Shown: one piece after another, positions 7,695 through 17,222 of the stretch
Layout: the number at the start of each line of letters is the position of its first letter
Position numbering within the stretch: the stretch's first letter is position 1
Assembly: GCF_000340475.1 (NCBI RefSeq)
Contig: NZ_CM001792.1
Location: 1,944,659 to 2,008,658, forward strand
Length of the DNA: 64,000 nt
Direction of reading: 5' to 3'
From: Oceanobacillus kimchii X50
GTDB taxonomy: Bacteria > Bacillota > Bacilli > Bacillales > Amphibacillaceae
The notes under the pieces: model-generated
Databases searched by the model: none
Told to the model about the DNA's origin: nothing
What the model saw: the letters and a program-made list of their open reading frames with translations, nothing else
Translations under genes and position numbers: made by a program

Positions 7695-9773
7695 CTAAAA
7701 TTGTTGTTTCCATTCAATTTTTCTTAAATCAGCATATGGAAGGATTAGAGATGCAAGTGCTTGTATTAATGCAAGACGGTTATTACGTATTTTTATATCA
7801 TCTGCCATCACCATATTGTTGTCAAAGAACGAATGAATTGGAGCTGCAAGTTGAGCAAGTGTAGCTAACGCTAGTTTCGTTTCATTATGCATGAGTTGAT
7901 TTTGGTATACTTCTTTGACATCTAAATAACGCGCATAAAGTTTTTTCTCTGATTCTGTTTCTAATTTTTCTTCACTAATCGATTCATTTGTTTCTACTTT
8001 ATTCGATAAATTTAAGACTCGGACGAGAGCTTCCTGGATTGGTTTGAATGATTCATCATTTCGTTTACCAGATAATTCTTGTGCCTTATCGAATGATACA
8101 AATATATTTCCAATCTTTTGATCAGTTACAGCGTGGATAACGTCTACTTCTAAACCTGCATCTTTCATTAGATATACTGTTCGCAAACGGAAAAATTCAA
8201 TTAATTCTTTGGTCGTTTTCTCACTAATCGTTACACTGGATGCTTGGAAGACCTCTAATGCAATATCGATTAATTCTTCTACTGTAAGATTCCATTTTTC
8301 ATTGTGTAGTATCCGCAATATACCAGCAGCTTGTCTCCTTAGCCCGTATGGATCCTGTGAACCGGTTGGTATTAAGCCAACAGCAATGCAACCAGCAATT
8401 GTGTCTAACTTATCCGCTACACTAACCACGGAACCGATTACCGATTGTGGTAAATCATCTTTAGCATGTTTGGGTTGATAATGTTCTTTTATAGCTTGTG
8501 ACGTAGCTTTATCTTCACCAAAATGATTCGCGTATTTTTCACCAATAATTCCCTGTAATTCCGTGAATTCATTGACCATATTTGTCATTAAATCGAACTT
8601 AGAAATTTCTGCTGTCCGCTCAATTTTTTTTCTGTCATCTACTGCTAAGGATAGTTTTTCTGAAATGCGATCTGCAATTTGCTTCATTCTCTTTACCTTC
8701 TCGGAATAAGTACCTAGCTTTTCTTGAAAAACTACTTTCGTTAGTTTCTCTTGGAAGAAATCGATGGATTGCTTACGATCCTCATTATAGAAAAATTCTG
8801 CATCAGCTAAACGAGCTCTTAATACTTTTTCATTACCTCTGGAAACTGTTTCAATATGATAATCATCTCCGTTACGAACACCTATAAAGTAAGGCTGTAA
8901 CTTCCCATTTTTGTGAACTGGAAAATAGCGTTGATGTTCTTTCATTGAAGTAATTAACACTTCAGAAGGAATTTCTAGATAAGCTTCTTCAAATTTCCCA
9001 ACAAATGCAGTAGGATATTCTACTAAATTACGCACTTCTTCCAGTAGCTCCTGATCCACTGGAATTTCAAAACCATGTTCTTTTTCCAGATTTGACAGTT
9101 GATCGACAATCAGTGTTTCTCTTTCTATTGCTTTTGCAATCACATAATTATCTTTTAGTGTTTTCTCATATTCAGCCGGTTGCTGTAATGTTACTTCTTC
9201 ACCTAAGAATCGATGTCCATACGTTATATTATTTGTAGCTACATGGGCAATTTCAAATGGAATGACTTCATCTCCATACATAGCCACTAACCAACGAATT
9301 GGTCTTGCATAACGTATAGTCTCATTACCCCAGCGCATATTCTTGCCAAAAGTTATGGATTCAATAATCGATTTGAATTCAGGCAATAATTCTTGAATAG
9401 ATTTTCCTTCAATATGCTTTGTAACATAAATATAGGAATTGCCTTTTACTTCTCTAACAATAATATCATCTGTTGATAATCCTTGTCCTTTCGTAAATCC
9501 TTGCGCTGCTTTTGTCCAATTTCCTTCTTCATCTTTGGCAATTTTAAGTGCTGGACCTTTTACATCCTCTTCAATAGATGTTTGTTTTTCAGCCATATTT
9601 TTCACTAAAACAGCTAGCCTTCTCGGTGTTGAATAAGATTCAACGTTGTCTGAAGATACCCGATTTTCCTCTAACCATTTTTTTGTTTTTGTATATAATT
9701 GTAATTCTGCATCATCAATAAAACGTGCTGGTAATTCCTCTAATCCAATCTCAATTAATACATCACGTGCCAT
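7695..9773 (-). CDS. glyS: Glycyl-tRNA synthetase beta subunit
   Basis: The beta chain of the alpha2-beta2 glycyl-tRNA synthetase binds tRNA. It starts MARDVLIEIGLEELPARF, the family's N-terminal signature. The central segment DKLDTIAGCIAVGLIPTGSQDPYGLRRQA (about residues 455-483) is typical of GlyS, and the C-terminal part is the DALR-like anticodon-binding domain. 692 residues is usual. ATG 9773 lies 1 bp after the glyQ stop with AAAGGAG inside the end of glyQ, so the two are translationally coupled and share the T-box leader. Confidence 0.97.
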   Translation of the reverse strand: MARDVLIEIGLEELPARFIDDAELQLYTKTKKWLEENRVSSDNVESYSTPRRLAVLVKNMAEKQTSIEEDVKGPALKIAKDEEGNWTKAAQGFTKGQGLSTDDIIVREVKGNSYIYVTKHIEGKSIQELLPEFKSIIESITFGKNMRWGNETIRYARPIRWLVAMYGDEVIPFEIAHVATNNITYGHRFLGEEVTLQQPAEYEKTLKDNYVIAKAIERETLIVDQLSNLEKEHGFEIPVDQELLEEVRNLVEYPTAFVGKFEEAYLEIPSEVLITSMKEHQRYFPVHKNGKLQPYFIGVRNGDDYHIETVSRGNEKVLRARLADAEFFYNEDRKQSIDFFQEKLTKVVFQEKLGTYSEKVKRMKQIADRISEKLSLAVDDRKKIERTAEISKFDLMTNMVNEFTELQGIIGEKYANHFGEDKATSQAIKEHYQPKHAKDDLPQSVIGSVVSVADKLDTIAGCIAVGLIPTGSQDPYGLRRQAAGILRILHNEKWNLTVEELIDIALEVFQASSVTISEKTTKELIEFFRLRTVYLMKDAGLEVDVIHAVTDQKIGNIFVSFDKAQELSGKRNDESFKPIQEALVRVLNLSNKVETNESISEEKLETESEKKLYARYLDVKEVYQNQLMHNETKLALATLAQLAAPIHSFFDNNMVMADDIKIRNNRLALIQALASLILPYADLRKIEWKQQF

Positions 9774-9774
9774 T

Positions 9775-10656
9775 TTAATTAGCTCCTTTCTCTTGAAGCA
9801 TCGGAAAACCTAATTTTTCACGTTCGGAAACATATATTTTGGAAATACTTCTCGCTAAGTTACGAATCCTAGAAATATAACCAGTTCTTTCGGTAACTGA
9901 AATAACTCCTTTTGCATCTAATAAGTTAAATGTATGTGAACATTTAAGAACATAATCATATGCAGGGAATACAAGTCTTTTTTCCATGGTTTGCTTTGCT
10001 TCTTGTTCATACATTGAAAACAAGTTGAAAAGCATTTCCGTATCCGACTGTTTAAAAGTGTATGTGGAATGTTCAAATTCAGGTTGATAAAAGATATCTC
10101 GAATGGTAACACCATTATTCCATTCAAGATCAAATACATTCTCTTTATCCTGAATATACGATGCTAAACGCTCTACTCCATATGTTAGTTCTACAGTAAC
10201 GGGATTTGCTTCAAGTCCACCAATTTGTTGAAAATAGGTAAATTGTGTAATTTCCATACCGTCCAGCCATACTTCCCACCCTAATCCAGCTGCACCTAAT
10301 GTAGGATTCTCCCAATTATCTTCCACAAATCGTATATCATGTTCTAATGGGTTAATCCCTAATTTTTTTAATGACTCTAGATATAGTTCTTGAATATTAT
10401 CCGGTGATGGTTTCATTATTACTTGGAATTGATGATGTTGATATAATCGATTAGGATTTTCCCCATATCTACCGTCATCTGGCCGCCTAGATGGTTCCAC
10501 ATATGCGACATTCCAAGGTTCAGGGCCCAAGCTTCTTAATAATGTCATTGGAGACATCGTACCTGCACCTTTTTCTGTATCATAAGCTTGCATAAGTATA
10601 CAATTTTGATCTGACCAATGATTTTGTAATGTTAAAATCATTTCTTGAATATTCAT
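9775..10656 (-). CDS. glyQ: Glycyl-tRNA synthetase alpha subunit
   Basis: The catalytic alpha chain of tetrameric class II glycyl-tRNA synthetase. The class II core is visible: [30 protein letters not shown] (about residues 41-70) and [20 protein letters not shown] (about 124-143), both near-invariant in GlyQ. 293 residues is the normal length. The gene follows a glycine T-box leader and is followed directly by glyS. Confidence 0.98.
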   Translation of the reverse strand: MNIQEMILTLQNHWSDQNCILMQAYDTEKGAGTMSPMTLLRSLGPEPWNVAYVEPSRRPDDGRYGENPNRLYQHHQFQVIMKPSPDNIQELYLESLKKLGINPLEHDIRFVEDNWENPTLGAAGLGWEVWLDGMEITQFTYFQQIGGLEANPVTVELTYGVERLASYIQDKENVFDLEWNNGVTIRDIFYQPEFEHSTYTFKQSDTEMLFNLFSMYEQEAKQTMEKRLVFPAYDYVLKCSHTFNLLDAKGVISVTERTGYISRIRNLARSISKIYVSEREKLGFPMLQEKGAN

Positions 10657-10737
10657 ATTGTCAACTCCTTATTTTATAATGCGAGACTTACAGGAATTAA
10701 AGACCGTCATCCCGCACACTTTTTTCTCTTCTTATAA

Positions 10738-10952
10738 GAAAAACCGTCCCTATGTCTATAATAGACATAGGGACGGTTTTACCGCGGTTCCACCCTACTT
10801 GCTCATGGTACCTGAGCCACTTTATAGTTCATTGCTCAAAAGTTCCTTCTTAAGGGTACTATCCTCTAGCTTTCACTATCCTAGAGTCGCTAACCATAGT
10901 AAATCCTTAATACTCTTCTTCTTCTCTGCAATAAAATTTATTTTTTAAATAT
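10738..10952 (-). ncRNA. T-box riboswitch leader of glyQS
   Basis: The invariant T-box sequence AGGGTGGAACCGCGG is at 10796-10781 on the minus strand. It overlaps the antiterminator and is followed directly by a terminator hairpin with 19-bp arms (10780-10762 and 10758-10740) and a TTTTT run. Upstream lies a Stem I-like region: pairing TACTAT/ATAGTA enclosing CTCTAG/CTAGAG, with a distal loop resembling the conserved AG-bulge/apical loop. Glycine specificity is inferred from glyQS downstream; I could not place the specifier triplet with confidence. Uncharged tRNA would stabilise the antiterminator and permit transcription. Confidence 0.95.
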
Positions 10953-10958
10953 GTAAAA

Positions 10959-10988
10959 ATAATACTCTATACGGTTCATATTTGTCAA
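10959..10988 (-). promoter_or_regulatory. SigA promoter for the glyQS T-box transcript
   Basis: TTGACA (10988-10983), an 18-nt spacer and TATTAT (10964-10959) stand immediately before the T-box leader. Confidence 0.75.
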
Positions 10989-11008
10989 TAATTACATAAA
11001 TTGAAACT

Positions 11009-11779
11009 TCATTCAGTTGGAGAATTACCGTCCGTTACATTCAATAAATCTAATTGGTCCAATACTTTACGTGATTTAATCCCAAATCCACCATACTGAT
11101 CATAATACTCATATAGTATCTTTCTTATCAATTGAACATTGGCTTTTTTCATTCGGATATTTCCAATTCGCTTCAAATCTACTTCACTAAAGAGGTACAA
11201 TAATCGAGATAGTTTTCCCGAAATAGTAATCGCTTCTGGATCAAAATAAGCGCATTGTTGACATAACATACCACCTTCACTAATTGAAAATCTTATTAAA
11301 TTTTCTCGCTTACCGCATCTACTGCATTGGTGAAGTATAGGAGCAAACCCTGCTTTTTTATATAACTTTAATTCATACATAATTATAGGTATATCAACTT
11401 CATCATGATTATTTATCCATAATAATGTCTGATAAAACTGTTCAAATAAATATGGATCATTATCCTTAGAATCAAGCAGTTTATCAGTTAATTCTGCGAT
11501 ATATGATACATAAGCTGTTTTAAAAATATCTTCTCGAACGATGCGAAAAGAATCAAGCACTTCGCCTTGTTGTATCGTACTTAATCCTGTACCGATATAT
11601 ACAAAAAATCGAGCATTAATGAATGGCTGCGTAACAGCAGCCATTCTGCTTTTTGGTTTTTTGGCTCCTTTTGCCAAAGCATTAAATTTACCTATTTTAT
11701 TACTGAAAATAGTTACTAACTTATGCGTTTCTCCATAGTCTTGTGTTTTAATAATAATTCCATCAATTTTTTCAAGCAT
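11009..11779 (-). CDS. recO: DNA repair protein RecO
   Basis: Recombination mediator that loads RecA on SSB-coated DNA with RecF/RecR and anneals strands. N-terminal OB-fold with the conserved opening IDGIIIKTQDYGETHKLVT and AKGAKKPKSRM (about residues 4-50). A zinc ribbon CSRCGKRE ... CQQC is present at about residues 177-205. Starting at ATG 11779 the protein is 256 residues, matching B. subtilis RecO; AAGGTGG precedes it. The open frame extends further upstream to 11881, but that part overlaps yqzL in another frame and is not conserved RecO sequence. Confidence 0.95.
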   Translation of the reverse strand: MLEKIDGIIIKTQDYGETHKLVTIFSNKIGKFNALAKGAKKPKSRMAAVTQPFINARFFVYIGTGLSTIQQGEVLDSFRIVREDIFKTAYVSYIAELTDKLLDSKDNDPYLFEQFYQTLLWINNHDEVDIPIIMYELKLYKKAGFAPILHQCSRCGKRENLIRFSISEGGMLCQQCAYFDPEAITISGKLSRLLYLFSEVDLKRIGNIRMKKANVQLIRKILYEYYDQYGGFGIKSRKVLDQLDLLNVTDGNSPTE

Positions 11780-11810
11780 TCGCTCCACCTTACTTTCTTC
11801 ACAAGATGAG

Positions 11811-11957
11811 CTATATATTGGTTTCAGTAGAAGATACTTCTGTTGATTCTTTAGCCTGTCCATCATTATCCATTGTTGCATTTTCTAATTCTTTCATCAA
11901 TAAATAGGTTTCTATGTTTCCTGTATGACTAAACAACTTCCATGTTAAATCTACCAC
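11811..11957 (-). CDS. yqzL: YqzL-family small protein (48 residues)
   Basis: A short gene between era and recO, hand-translated from GTG 11957 to the stop at 11811-11813. It begins VDLTWKLFSHTGNIETYLLMKELE, matching the conserved N-terminal half of YqzL (pattern DFTWKxFxxTGxIxxYLLxKE). The C-terminal part is Ser/Thr/Glu-rich and variable. The SD AAAGGTGGGG lies about 6 nt before GTG. Position era-yqzL-recO is the same as in B. subtilis. The function is unknown. Overlapping reading in the recO frame is spurious. Confidence 0.88.
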   Translation of the reverse strand: MVDLTWKLFSHTGNIETYLLMKELENATMDNDGQAKESTEVSSTETNI

Positions 11958-12055
11958 AAGAAACCCCACCTTTCTTTAATTATTAAGTTGAAAATGTAAC
12001 TTATTTATAGAATGGCTTTTCTAAATCAAATCATAAGTATTAAATATTTCCATGT

Positions 12056-12958
12056 TTAATATTCGTCGTTTCTAAATCCAAATTCATGTAGTTGGTTTTG
12101 TCTGTTTCTCCAGTCTTTCTTCACCTTAATCCATAGCTCTAGGTATACTTTAGAACCAAGTAACGCTTCAATATCTCTTCGTGCTTGTTTTCCAATATTT
12201 TTCAACATCGTTCCTTGCTTTCCAATCAATATTCCTTTTTGAGAACTTCTTTCAGTCACAATTGTTGCTTGAATGAGTAACTTTTCATTCTCATTCTTCT
12301 CTATATTCTCAATTACTACTGCAATTGAATGAGGAACCTCTTCTTTAGTTAAATGCAATACTTTTTCTCGAATTAACTCAGAAATTACAAATCGTTCTGG
12401 ATGATCTGTAACTTGATCTTCCGGATAATATTGAGGACCTTCTGGTAAATGATTCTTCAAGACATCGACTAAGTGCTCGACATTATTTCCTTCTAGAGCA
12501 GATATCGGTATAATTTCTTCAAAATCATAAAGCGACTTATACTTTTCTATTAGTGGTAATAGCTTATCCGGGTGAATTAAATCAATCTTATTAATAATAA
12601 GAAATACTGGACTATTAACTTTTTGCAGCAAATCAATAATATATTGATCTCCTCTTCCATATCCTTCATTTGCATTTATCATAAATAAAATGCTATCAAC
12701 TTCATTTAATGTATCTTCTGCAATTTGAACCATAAAATCCCCAAGTCGATGTTTCGGTTTATGAATTCCAGGGGTATCAATAAAAATCATTTGTGCATCA
12801 TCTGTAGTAAATACACCTTGTATTTTATTTCTTGTTGTCTGTGCTTTATCACTCATAATTGCAATTTTTTGACCAATTACTCTATTCATAAATGTTGATT
12901 TACCAACATTAGGGCGACCAATAATTGATAAAAACCCTGATTTAAAATTTGTTTCCAT
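12056..12958 (-). CDS. era: GTPase Era (30S assembly)
   Basis: Essential GTPase that binds the 16S rRNA 3' end during 30S maturation. G1 GRPNVGKS (about residues 14-21), G2 region around TTRNKIQG, G3 DTPGIHKP, G4 NKID, and a C-terminal KH domain with [15 protein letters not shown] (about 230-245). 300 residues is the family length. GGAGG lies 7 nt before ATG 12958. In B. subtilis cdd separates dgkA from era; here no gene is present in the 295-bp gap upstream. Confidence 0.98.
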   Translation of the reverse strand: METNFKSGFLSIIGRPNVGKSTFMNRVIGQKIAIMSDKAQTTRNKIQGVFTTDDAQMIFIDTPGIHKPKHRLGDFMVQIAEDTLNEVDSILFMINANEGYGRGDQYIIDLLQKVNSPVFLIINKIDLIHPDKLLPLIEKYKSLYDFEEIIPISALEGNNVEHLVDVLKNHLPEGPQYYPEDQVTDHPERFVISELIREKVLHLTKEEVPHSIAVVIENIEKNENEKLLIQATIVTERSSQKGILIGKQGTMLKNIGKQARRDIEALLGSKVYLELWIKVKKDWRNRQNQLHEFGFRNDEY

Positions 12959-13253
12959 GTTGTATCCTCCGAGACGTTAAATTTTATTAATTTATATCAT
13001 ACTATAAAATGATTTCAGTTTCATTAAATCGACAAAACCTTTAAAAACTTTCTTTTATTTGCGATAGAGTGTAACTCTATTACGAATACTCAAATTAGCA
13101 ATACATGTTGCATTATTTAAGGCTTCATGACATGTTTACATATTAATTAAGGATTTTTTCGATCGAGTATTGTAAAATATTAAAAAAGTCCAAACCTCAT
13201 GTAAGATTTAGACCTTTTCATTCCAATTTTAATTTGGCTTACACAACTATTCT
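12959..13253. other. Gene-free gap between era and dgkA
   Basis: About 295 bp with no ORF worth calling on either strand. It holds the dgkA terminator (13182-13220). The remainder is AT-rich and I find no convincing promoter for era, though one must exist here if the terminator is efficient. The position is where cdd (cytidine deaminase) lies in B. subtilis; I see no recognisable remnant. Confidence 0.6.
13182..13220 (-). terminator. Intrinsic terminator after dgkA
   Basis: On the minus strand GTCTAAATC pairs with GAGGTTTGGAC (two G-U pairs), flanked by AAAAG on one side and TTTTTT on the other. It lies about 34 bp after the dgkA stop. Confidence 0.75.
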
Positions 13254-13616
13254 TTATAAAAGTTCAATTATTTTTGGAGCAAATATCATGATACCAACTA
13301 CTACTGCAGTTAGGGCAGCTATTAAAACTGCACCTGCTGAAACATCTTTAATAAGTTTTACTGCTGGATGAATTTCGGGTTGAACATAATCCATTACTTT
13401 TTCAATGGAGCTATTAATCATCTCTGTAACTAACACTAGTCCAATCGTGAGCATAATGACTGCCCACTCTACATTCGATAAACCAATCATGATACCAAAT
13501 AATATTACAACTACCGTGGAAATTAAATGTAGTTGGAAATTGGATTCTGTCGAAGCAATTTCTTTAAGACCATTCCAAGCATATCGGAAACCTATTTTTC
13601 TTCGTTTACCTTTCAA
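13254..13616 (-). CDS. dgkA: Diacylglycerol/undecaprenol kinase DgkA
   Basis: Small integral membrane kinase; the Gram-positive members phosphorylate undecaprenol for cell-wall lipid carrier recycling. Three membrane helices are visible (about residues 29-48, 52-70, 93-118). The active-site segment ITEMINSSIE-like (here VTEMINSSIEKVMD, about 60-73) and the N-terminal ESNFQLHL are conserved. The start is uncertain: TTG 13616 has AGGTGA at 8 nt, while GTG 13628 lies within that SD. Both overlap the end of ybeY, so translation is coupled. Confidence 0.92.
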   Translation of the reverse strand: MKGKRRKIGFRYAWNGLKEIASTESNFQLHLISTVVVILFGIMIGLSNVEWAVIMLTIGLVLVTEMINSSIEKVMDYVQPEIHPAVKLIKDVSAGAVLIAALTAVVVGIMIFAPKIIELL

Positions 13617-14070
13617 CGCCAAATTCACCTAGTATTTCTTCTTGTCGAGAAAACATTCTCTTCTCATCCTCTTCTTTCATATGGTCATATCCTAATAAGT
13701 GTAGGAATCCATGTACTGCTAAAAATCCTAACTCTCTTTCTAGACTATGATCATATTCAATGGATTGTTCTTTTGCTTTGTCCACGGAGATAACAATATC
13801 TCCTAATACGAGTGGTCCATCAGCTCCGATTATCTCCATCTCATCTTCATTACTTTCTTGCATTGCAAAAGAAATAACATCTGTTGGAGTATCCTTCTGA
13901 CGATAATTGCGATTTAAAACCTGAATCTCTTTGTTATCAACAAAGTTAACGGATAATTCAGCTTCCGAAGTAACACCTTCTTTTTTAGCTGCAAAATCCA
14001 ATAATCGTTGAATTAAATCAATATAATCCTCCGATACAGAGTTTGTTTCATCATGAAAGTCAATGTGCAT
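13606..14070 (-). CDS. ybeY: Endoribonuclease/rRNA maturation factor YbeY
   Basis: Metal-dependent RNase acting in 16S rRNA 3' maturation and late 70S quality control. The zinc signature HGFLHLLGYDH lies at about residues 119-129 near the C-terminus. The segment DTPTDVISFAM (about 61-71) is also diagnostic. 154 residues is usual. ATG 14070 overlaps the pgpH stop by one base (TAATG), and the end overlaps dgkA, so pgpH-ybeY-dgkA form a tightly coupled block. Confidence 0.97.
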   Translation of the reverse strand: MHIDFHDETNSVSEDYIDLIQRLLDFAAKKEGVTSEAELSVNFVDNKEIQVLNRNYRQKDTPTDVISFAMQESNEDEMEIIGADGPLVLGDIVISVDKAKEQSIEYDHSLERELGFLAVHGFLHLLGYDHMKEEDEKRMFSRQEEILGEFGVER

Positions 14071-16202
14071 TAGTTTTCCTCCTCTTTCGGATATTGAATT
14101 CGAGAGTGAAATATTCCTTTTAATGATTCACAAATAGTAAATTGAATTACAGTAAGTTCCTTTAATGTTAAAGGACTATCATTTAATTGTCCATCAGCAA
14201 CTTTATCACGGATAATACCAGAAACAATTGCTTCTATTTTTTCTTCAGTTGGTTCTTTTAAAGAACGGACTGCTGCTTCTACTGAATCACAGATGCAAAT
14301 TATTGCCGTCTCTTTTAGTTTTGGTTTTGGACCCGGGTAACGGAACTCACTTTCTTCTACTTCAGGTTTTTCTTCTTTTTCTTTCATGTAAAAATATTTT
14401 AGTAAGGAATTAGAGTGATGCTGCTTCGCAATATCGATAATTTCCTTCGGCATTCGATGCTCTTTTAACATATCAGCACCATCATAAGGATGTCTAATAA
14501 TAATATCAGCACTTTTTTTTGGTGGCATAAAATCATGAGGGTTGCGCATGGCTACCTGATTCTCAATAAAATACTGTGGCCTTACTGTTTTCCCTATATC
14601 ATGATAATATGCCCCAACTCTTGCCAATAATCCGTTAGCCCCTATTGCTTCACATGCAGTTTCACTAATATTAGCTACCATTACAGAATGATGATACGTG
14701 CCTGGTGCTTCAGTTAATAATTTTTTTAATAGTGGTTGATTGGGATTAGACAATTGGAGTAATTTCATATCTGATAAAACACCTAATAAGCTTTCAAATA
14801 AAGGTAGCATTCCCATTGCTAGTACTGCAGCAAAGAATGCAGAAATTATTCCAAAACTGGATTGAATAATAATATCCATCCATGTATATTTTTCAAACGA
14901 TAAAAATATAAATAATAATATAGTTGCAATATGAATAAGTGACATCCCAAAAGCAGACTTAAGGATTGCATATCTATCTTTAACATTAGATAGTAAGCCA
15001 ACCGCTGCTACTTGCGAGACTAAAAAGTATATCCCTACTTCTACATTCAACGCCCCGGCAATTTGACCATTAAAAATAACTGTTGCAATAATGGAATAAA
15101 ATATTGCCATTTTTATTGCAATCCGCTCATGTAACAGTAATTTATGTAATATTGCTGCTGTGGCAATTGGTGTTACAAAAAATAATTGATTTGATTGCGT
15201 TGTATATATACTAGTGACCTTCATTAGCAAGACAGTGACTACACTGATTAATAATACCGCTGCAACCTTTTTCATATTCCAATCATTTTCTTTTGCATTT
15301 CGATATAACTCAACTGCTATAAATATTGTAATAATGGCTATTAACAAACTCAACCCTAATAATGGAAAAATATTTCTTTCAGAGTCTAGTACACCTACTA
15401 TGTCTAATTTTTCATAGATTTCATTCGTGATTGTTTGACCTTCTCGAACGATAACCTCTCCAGCTCGTATCATAACTGGATCAACTGTTGTAGCAGCATC
15501 TTTTCTAGCCTGGGAGGTTTTTTCATAATCAAAAAAGGAATTCTCCGTTACTGCAAACGTAGCTAAATCATTGAGCGCTAATGTTAATTCTTCATTGAAA
15601 TCTGAGTATTCTACAGTTTGTTCTACATTAGCTATCGCAGTCTGTATATTTTCAGTCCGTACTCCCCTATTTAAAGTTTCTTCTAGAGCCTCCATAAAGA
15701 TCGTTTGGGCTTGTTGTAAATCTTCATCTGATTGGGAAAGGATTGTAATTAGAGTTTGATCATTGATTTCATTGCTAATTTCATTCGATAACAATTGTTT
15801 TAACTGAATTGCTTTGTCTTGATCGGTCAGTGGAGGTACATCATTGTCTTCATTTGCTTCTTCAACTTGCTCTTCATAAAATTTATCAACTGCATCAAAT
15901 AATTCAGTAATATAATTTAATCGCTCTTCTGTTACTTCTTCTGAGATATCATATCGATCTGGTACAGATTGTACAGCTTCTCTTGTCCTTCTTTCTGTCT
16001 CACCTTCATCTTCGATTGTAATTGGTGATCGTATCGTTTGATTAGCATTACTAAACCTCTCGATTTCATAAGTTTCTGTCTGTACGTTATCCCACATCAG
16101 TATAAACAAGAATAACCCTAATAAAATCACTGGTGGAATAATAATAATTGTTGAATGTTTCTGTTTAAACAACTGGTACCTTTCTGCCCATTTTTCTTTC
16201 AC
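14070..16202 (-). CDS. pgpH: 7TM-HD family cyclic-di-AMP phosphodiesterase PgpH (YqfF)
   Basis: Membrane receptor-type hydrolase that degrades c-di-AMP in relatives. One N-terminal helix (about residues 18-37), an extracytoplasmic 7TMR-HDED domain (about 50-270), seven membrane helices (about 275-470), and a cytoplasmic HD domain (about 490-650). The HD residues are seen as YHHSVMVANI, YYHDIGK and IIRHPYDGADML ... AKQHHS. 710 residues matches B. subtilis YqfF. It follows phoH with a 64-bp gap holding a hairpin. Confidence 0.95.
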   Translation of the reverse strand: MKEKWAERYQLFKQKHSTIIIIPPVILLGLFLFILMWDNVQTETYEIERFSNANQTIRSPITIEDEGETERRTREAVQSVPDRYDISEEVTEERLNYITELFDAVDKFYEEQVEEANEDNDVPPLTDQDKAIQLKQLLSNEISNEINDQTLITILSQSDEDLQQAQTIFMEALEETLNRGVRTENIQTAIANVEQTVEYSDFNEELTLALNDLATFAVTENSFFDYEKTSQARKDAATTVDPVMIRAGEVIVREGQTITNEIYEKLDIVGVLDSERNIFPLLGLSLLIAIITIFIAVELYRNAKENDWNMKKVAAVLLISVVTVLLMKVTSIYTTQSNQLFFVTPIATAAILHKLLLHERIAIKMAIFYSIIATVIFNGQIAGALNVEVGIYFLVSQVAAVGLLSNVKDRYAILKSAFGMSLIHIATILLFIFLSFEKYTWMDIIIQSSFGIISAFFAAVLAMGMLPLFESLLGVLSDMKLLQLSNPNQPLLKKLLTEAPGTYHHSVMVANISETACEAIGANGLLARVGAYYHDIGKTVRPQYFIENQVAMRNPHDFMPPKKSADIIIRHPYDGADMLKEHRMPKEIIDIAKQHHSNSLLKYFYMKEKEEKPEVEESEFRYPGPKPKLKETAIICICDSVEAAVRSLKEPTEEKIEAIVSGIIRDKVADGQLNDSPLTLKELTVIQFTICESLKGIFHSRIQYPKEEEN

Positions 16203-16229
16203 GTAATCTCACCTCAATGATATAGAAAT

Positions 16230-16250
16230 AAGACCCTTTTTACGGGTCTT
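16230..16250 (-). terminator. Hairpin between phoH and pgpH
   Basis: AAGACCC and GGGTCTT (7-bp perfect arms, 7-nt loop) followed by ATTTCT on the minus strand. The T-tract is weak, so it may only partly terminate, or mark RNA processing, upstream of pgpH. Confidence 0.5.
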
Positions 16251-16266
16251 ACTTTTGTATAAATTT

Positions 16267-17220
16267 TCATTTTTCATATGCGTCAATAATTTTTTGGACA
16301 AGTGGATGGCGAACTACATCAGTTTGACTGAGGTGAATGAAGGATATACCTTCAACTTTAGAAAGTAATTGTTCTGCAACTTGTAGTCCGGATGTAACTC
16401 CTTTTGGTAAATCAATTTGTGTGATATCACCTGTTATTATCATTTTCGAACCAAAACCAAGACGAGTCAAAAACATTTTCATTTGAGCAGGAGTTGTATT
16501 TTGAGCCTCATCCAATATAACAAATGCATCATCTAATGTTCTTCCTCGCATATATGCTAGAGGGGCAATCTCTATTGTTTCTCGTTCAATGAGACGTAAT
16601 GTATGTTCTGATCCAAAAACATCATGCAGTGCATCATAAAGGGGTCGCAAATAAGGATCGACTTTTTCTTTTAAATCCCCTGGCAAAAACCCTAGACTCT
16701 CACCTGCTTCTACAGCAGGACGAGTTAGTATAATCTTTTTAACTAGTCCATTTTTTAATGCATGTACTGCCATTACTACAGCGAGATAGGTTTTCCCAGT
16801 TCCCGCTGGACCAATCCCAAATACTAAATCGTTACCTTTAATTGATTGTATATAGCTTTTTTGTCCAAGCGTCTTTACCCTAATTGATTTTCCTTTATAA
16901 TTCTTAGTTATTTCATCTTCAAATAAAGTCTCAAACTGTGAGATTTTACCTTTGCGTGACAACTCTACAGCGTAAACAACGTCACGTTCAGTTATCGTTT
17001 GTCCTTTACGGATAACATTTAACATTGCTAAAAGAATCTCTTTTACTTGTTGTGTTGCTTGTTCTGAACCAGAAACACTAACAGCTTCTCCACGTGATAC
17101 AATATTCACATCGAGCAATGTTTCTAGCTGTTGTAGGTGCTTATCATTTGTACCAAATAAACCTAAAGTTTCGTTGGTACCATTTAATTGCAAATCTAAA
17201 TCAGTTAAGCGTTCGGACAT
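16267..17220 (-). CDS. phoH: PhoH-like ATPase
   Basis: P-loop NTPase of the PhoH/PhoL family, thought to act in RNA metabolism. An N-terminal KH-like part (about residues 1-90) is followed by Walker A GPAGTGKT (about 137-144), Walker B FVILDEAQN (about 234-242) and a sensor segment KMIITGDITQIDLP. 317 residues, as in B. subtilis. ATG 17220 lies 2 bp after the yqfD stop, so it is co-transcribed with yqfC-yqfD in the same order as B. subtilis. Confidence 0.95.
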   Translation of the reverse strand: MSERLTDLDLQLNGTNETLGLFGTNDKHLQQLETLLDVNIVSRGEAVSVSGSEQATQQVKEILLAMLNVIRKGQTITERDVVYAVELSRKGKISQFETLFEDEITKNYKGKSIRVKTLGQKSYIQSIKGNDLVFGIGPAGTGKTYLAVVMAVHALKNGLVKKIILTRPAVEAGESLGFLPGDLKEKVDPYLRPLYDALHDVFGSEHTLRLIERETIEIAPLAYMRGRTLDDAFVILDEAQNTTPAQMKMFLTRLGFGSKMIITGDITQIDLPKGVTSGLQVAEQLLSKVEGISFIHLSQTDVVRHPLVQKIIDAYEK

Positions 17221-17222
17221 AA

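Noticed and set aside
10658..10948. Plus-strand ORF of 96 codons upstream of glyQ
   Set aside because: It is the reverse complement of the T-box leader, whose conserved motif and terminator explain the sequence.
11780..11881. N-terminal extension of recO to 11881
   Set aside because: It overlaps yqzL and is not RecO-like; ATG 11779 has a good SD and gives the usual start.
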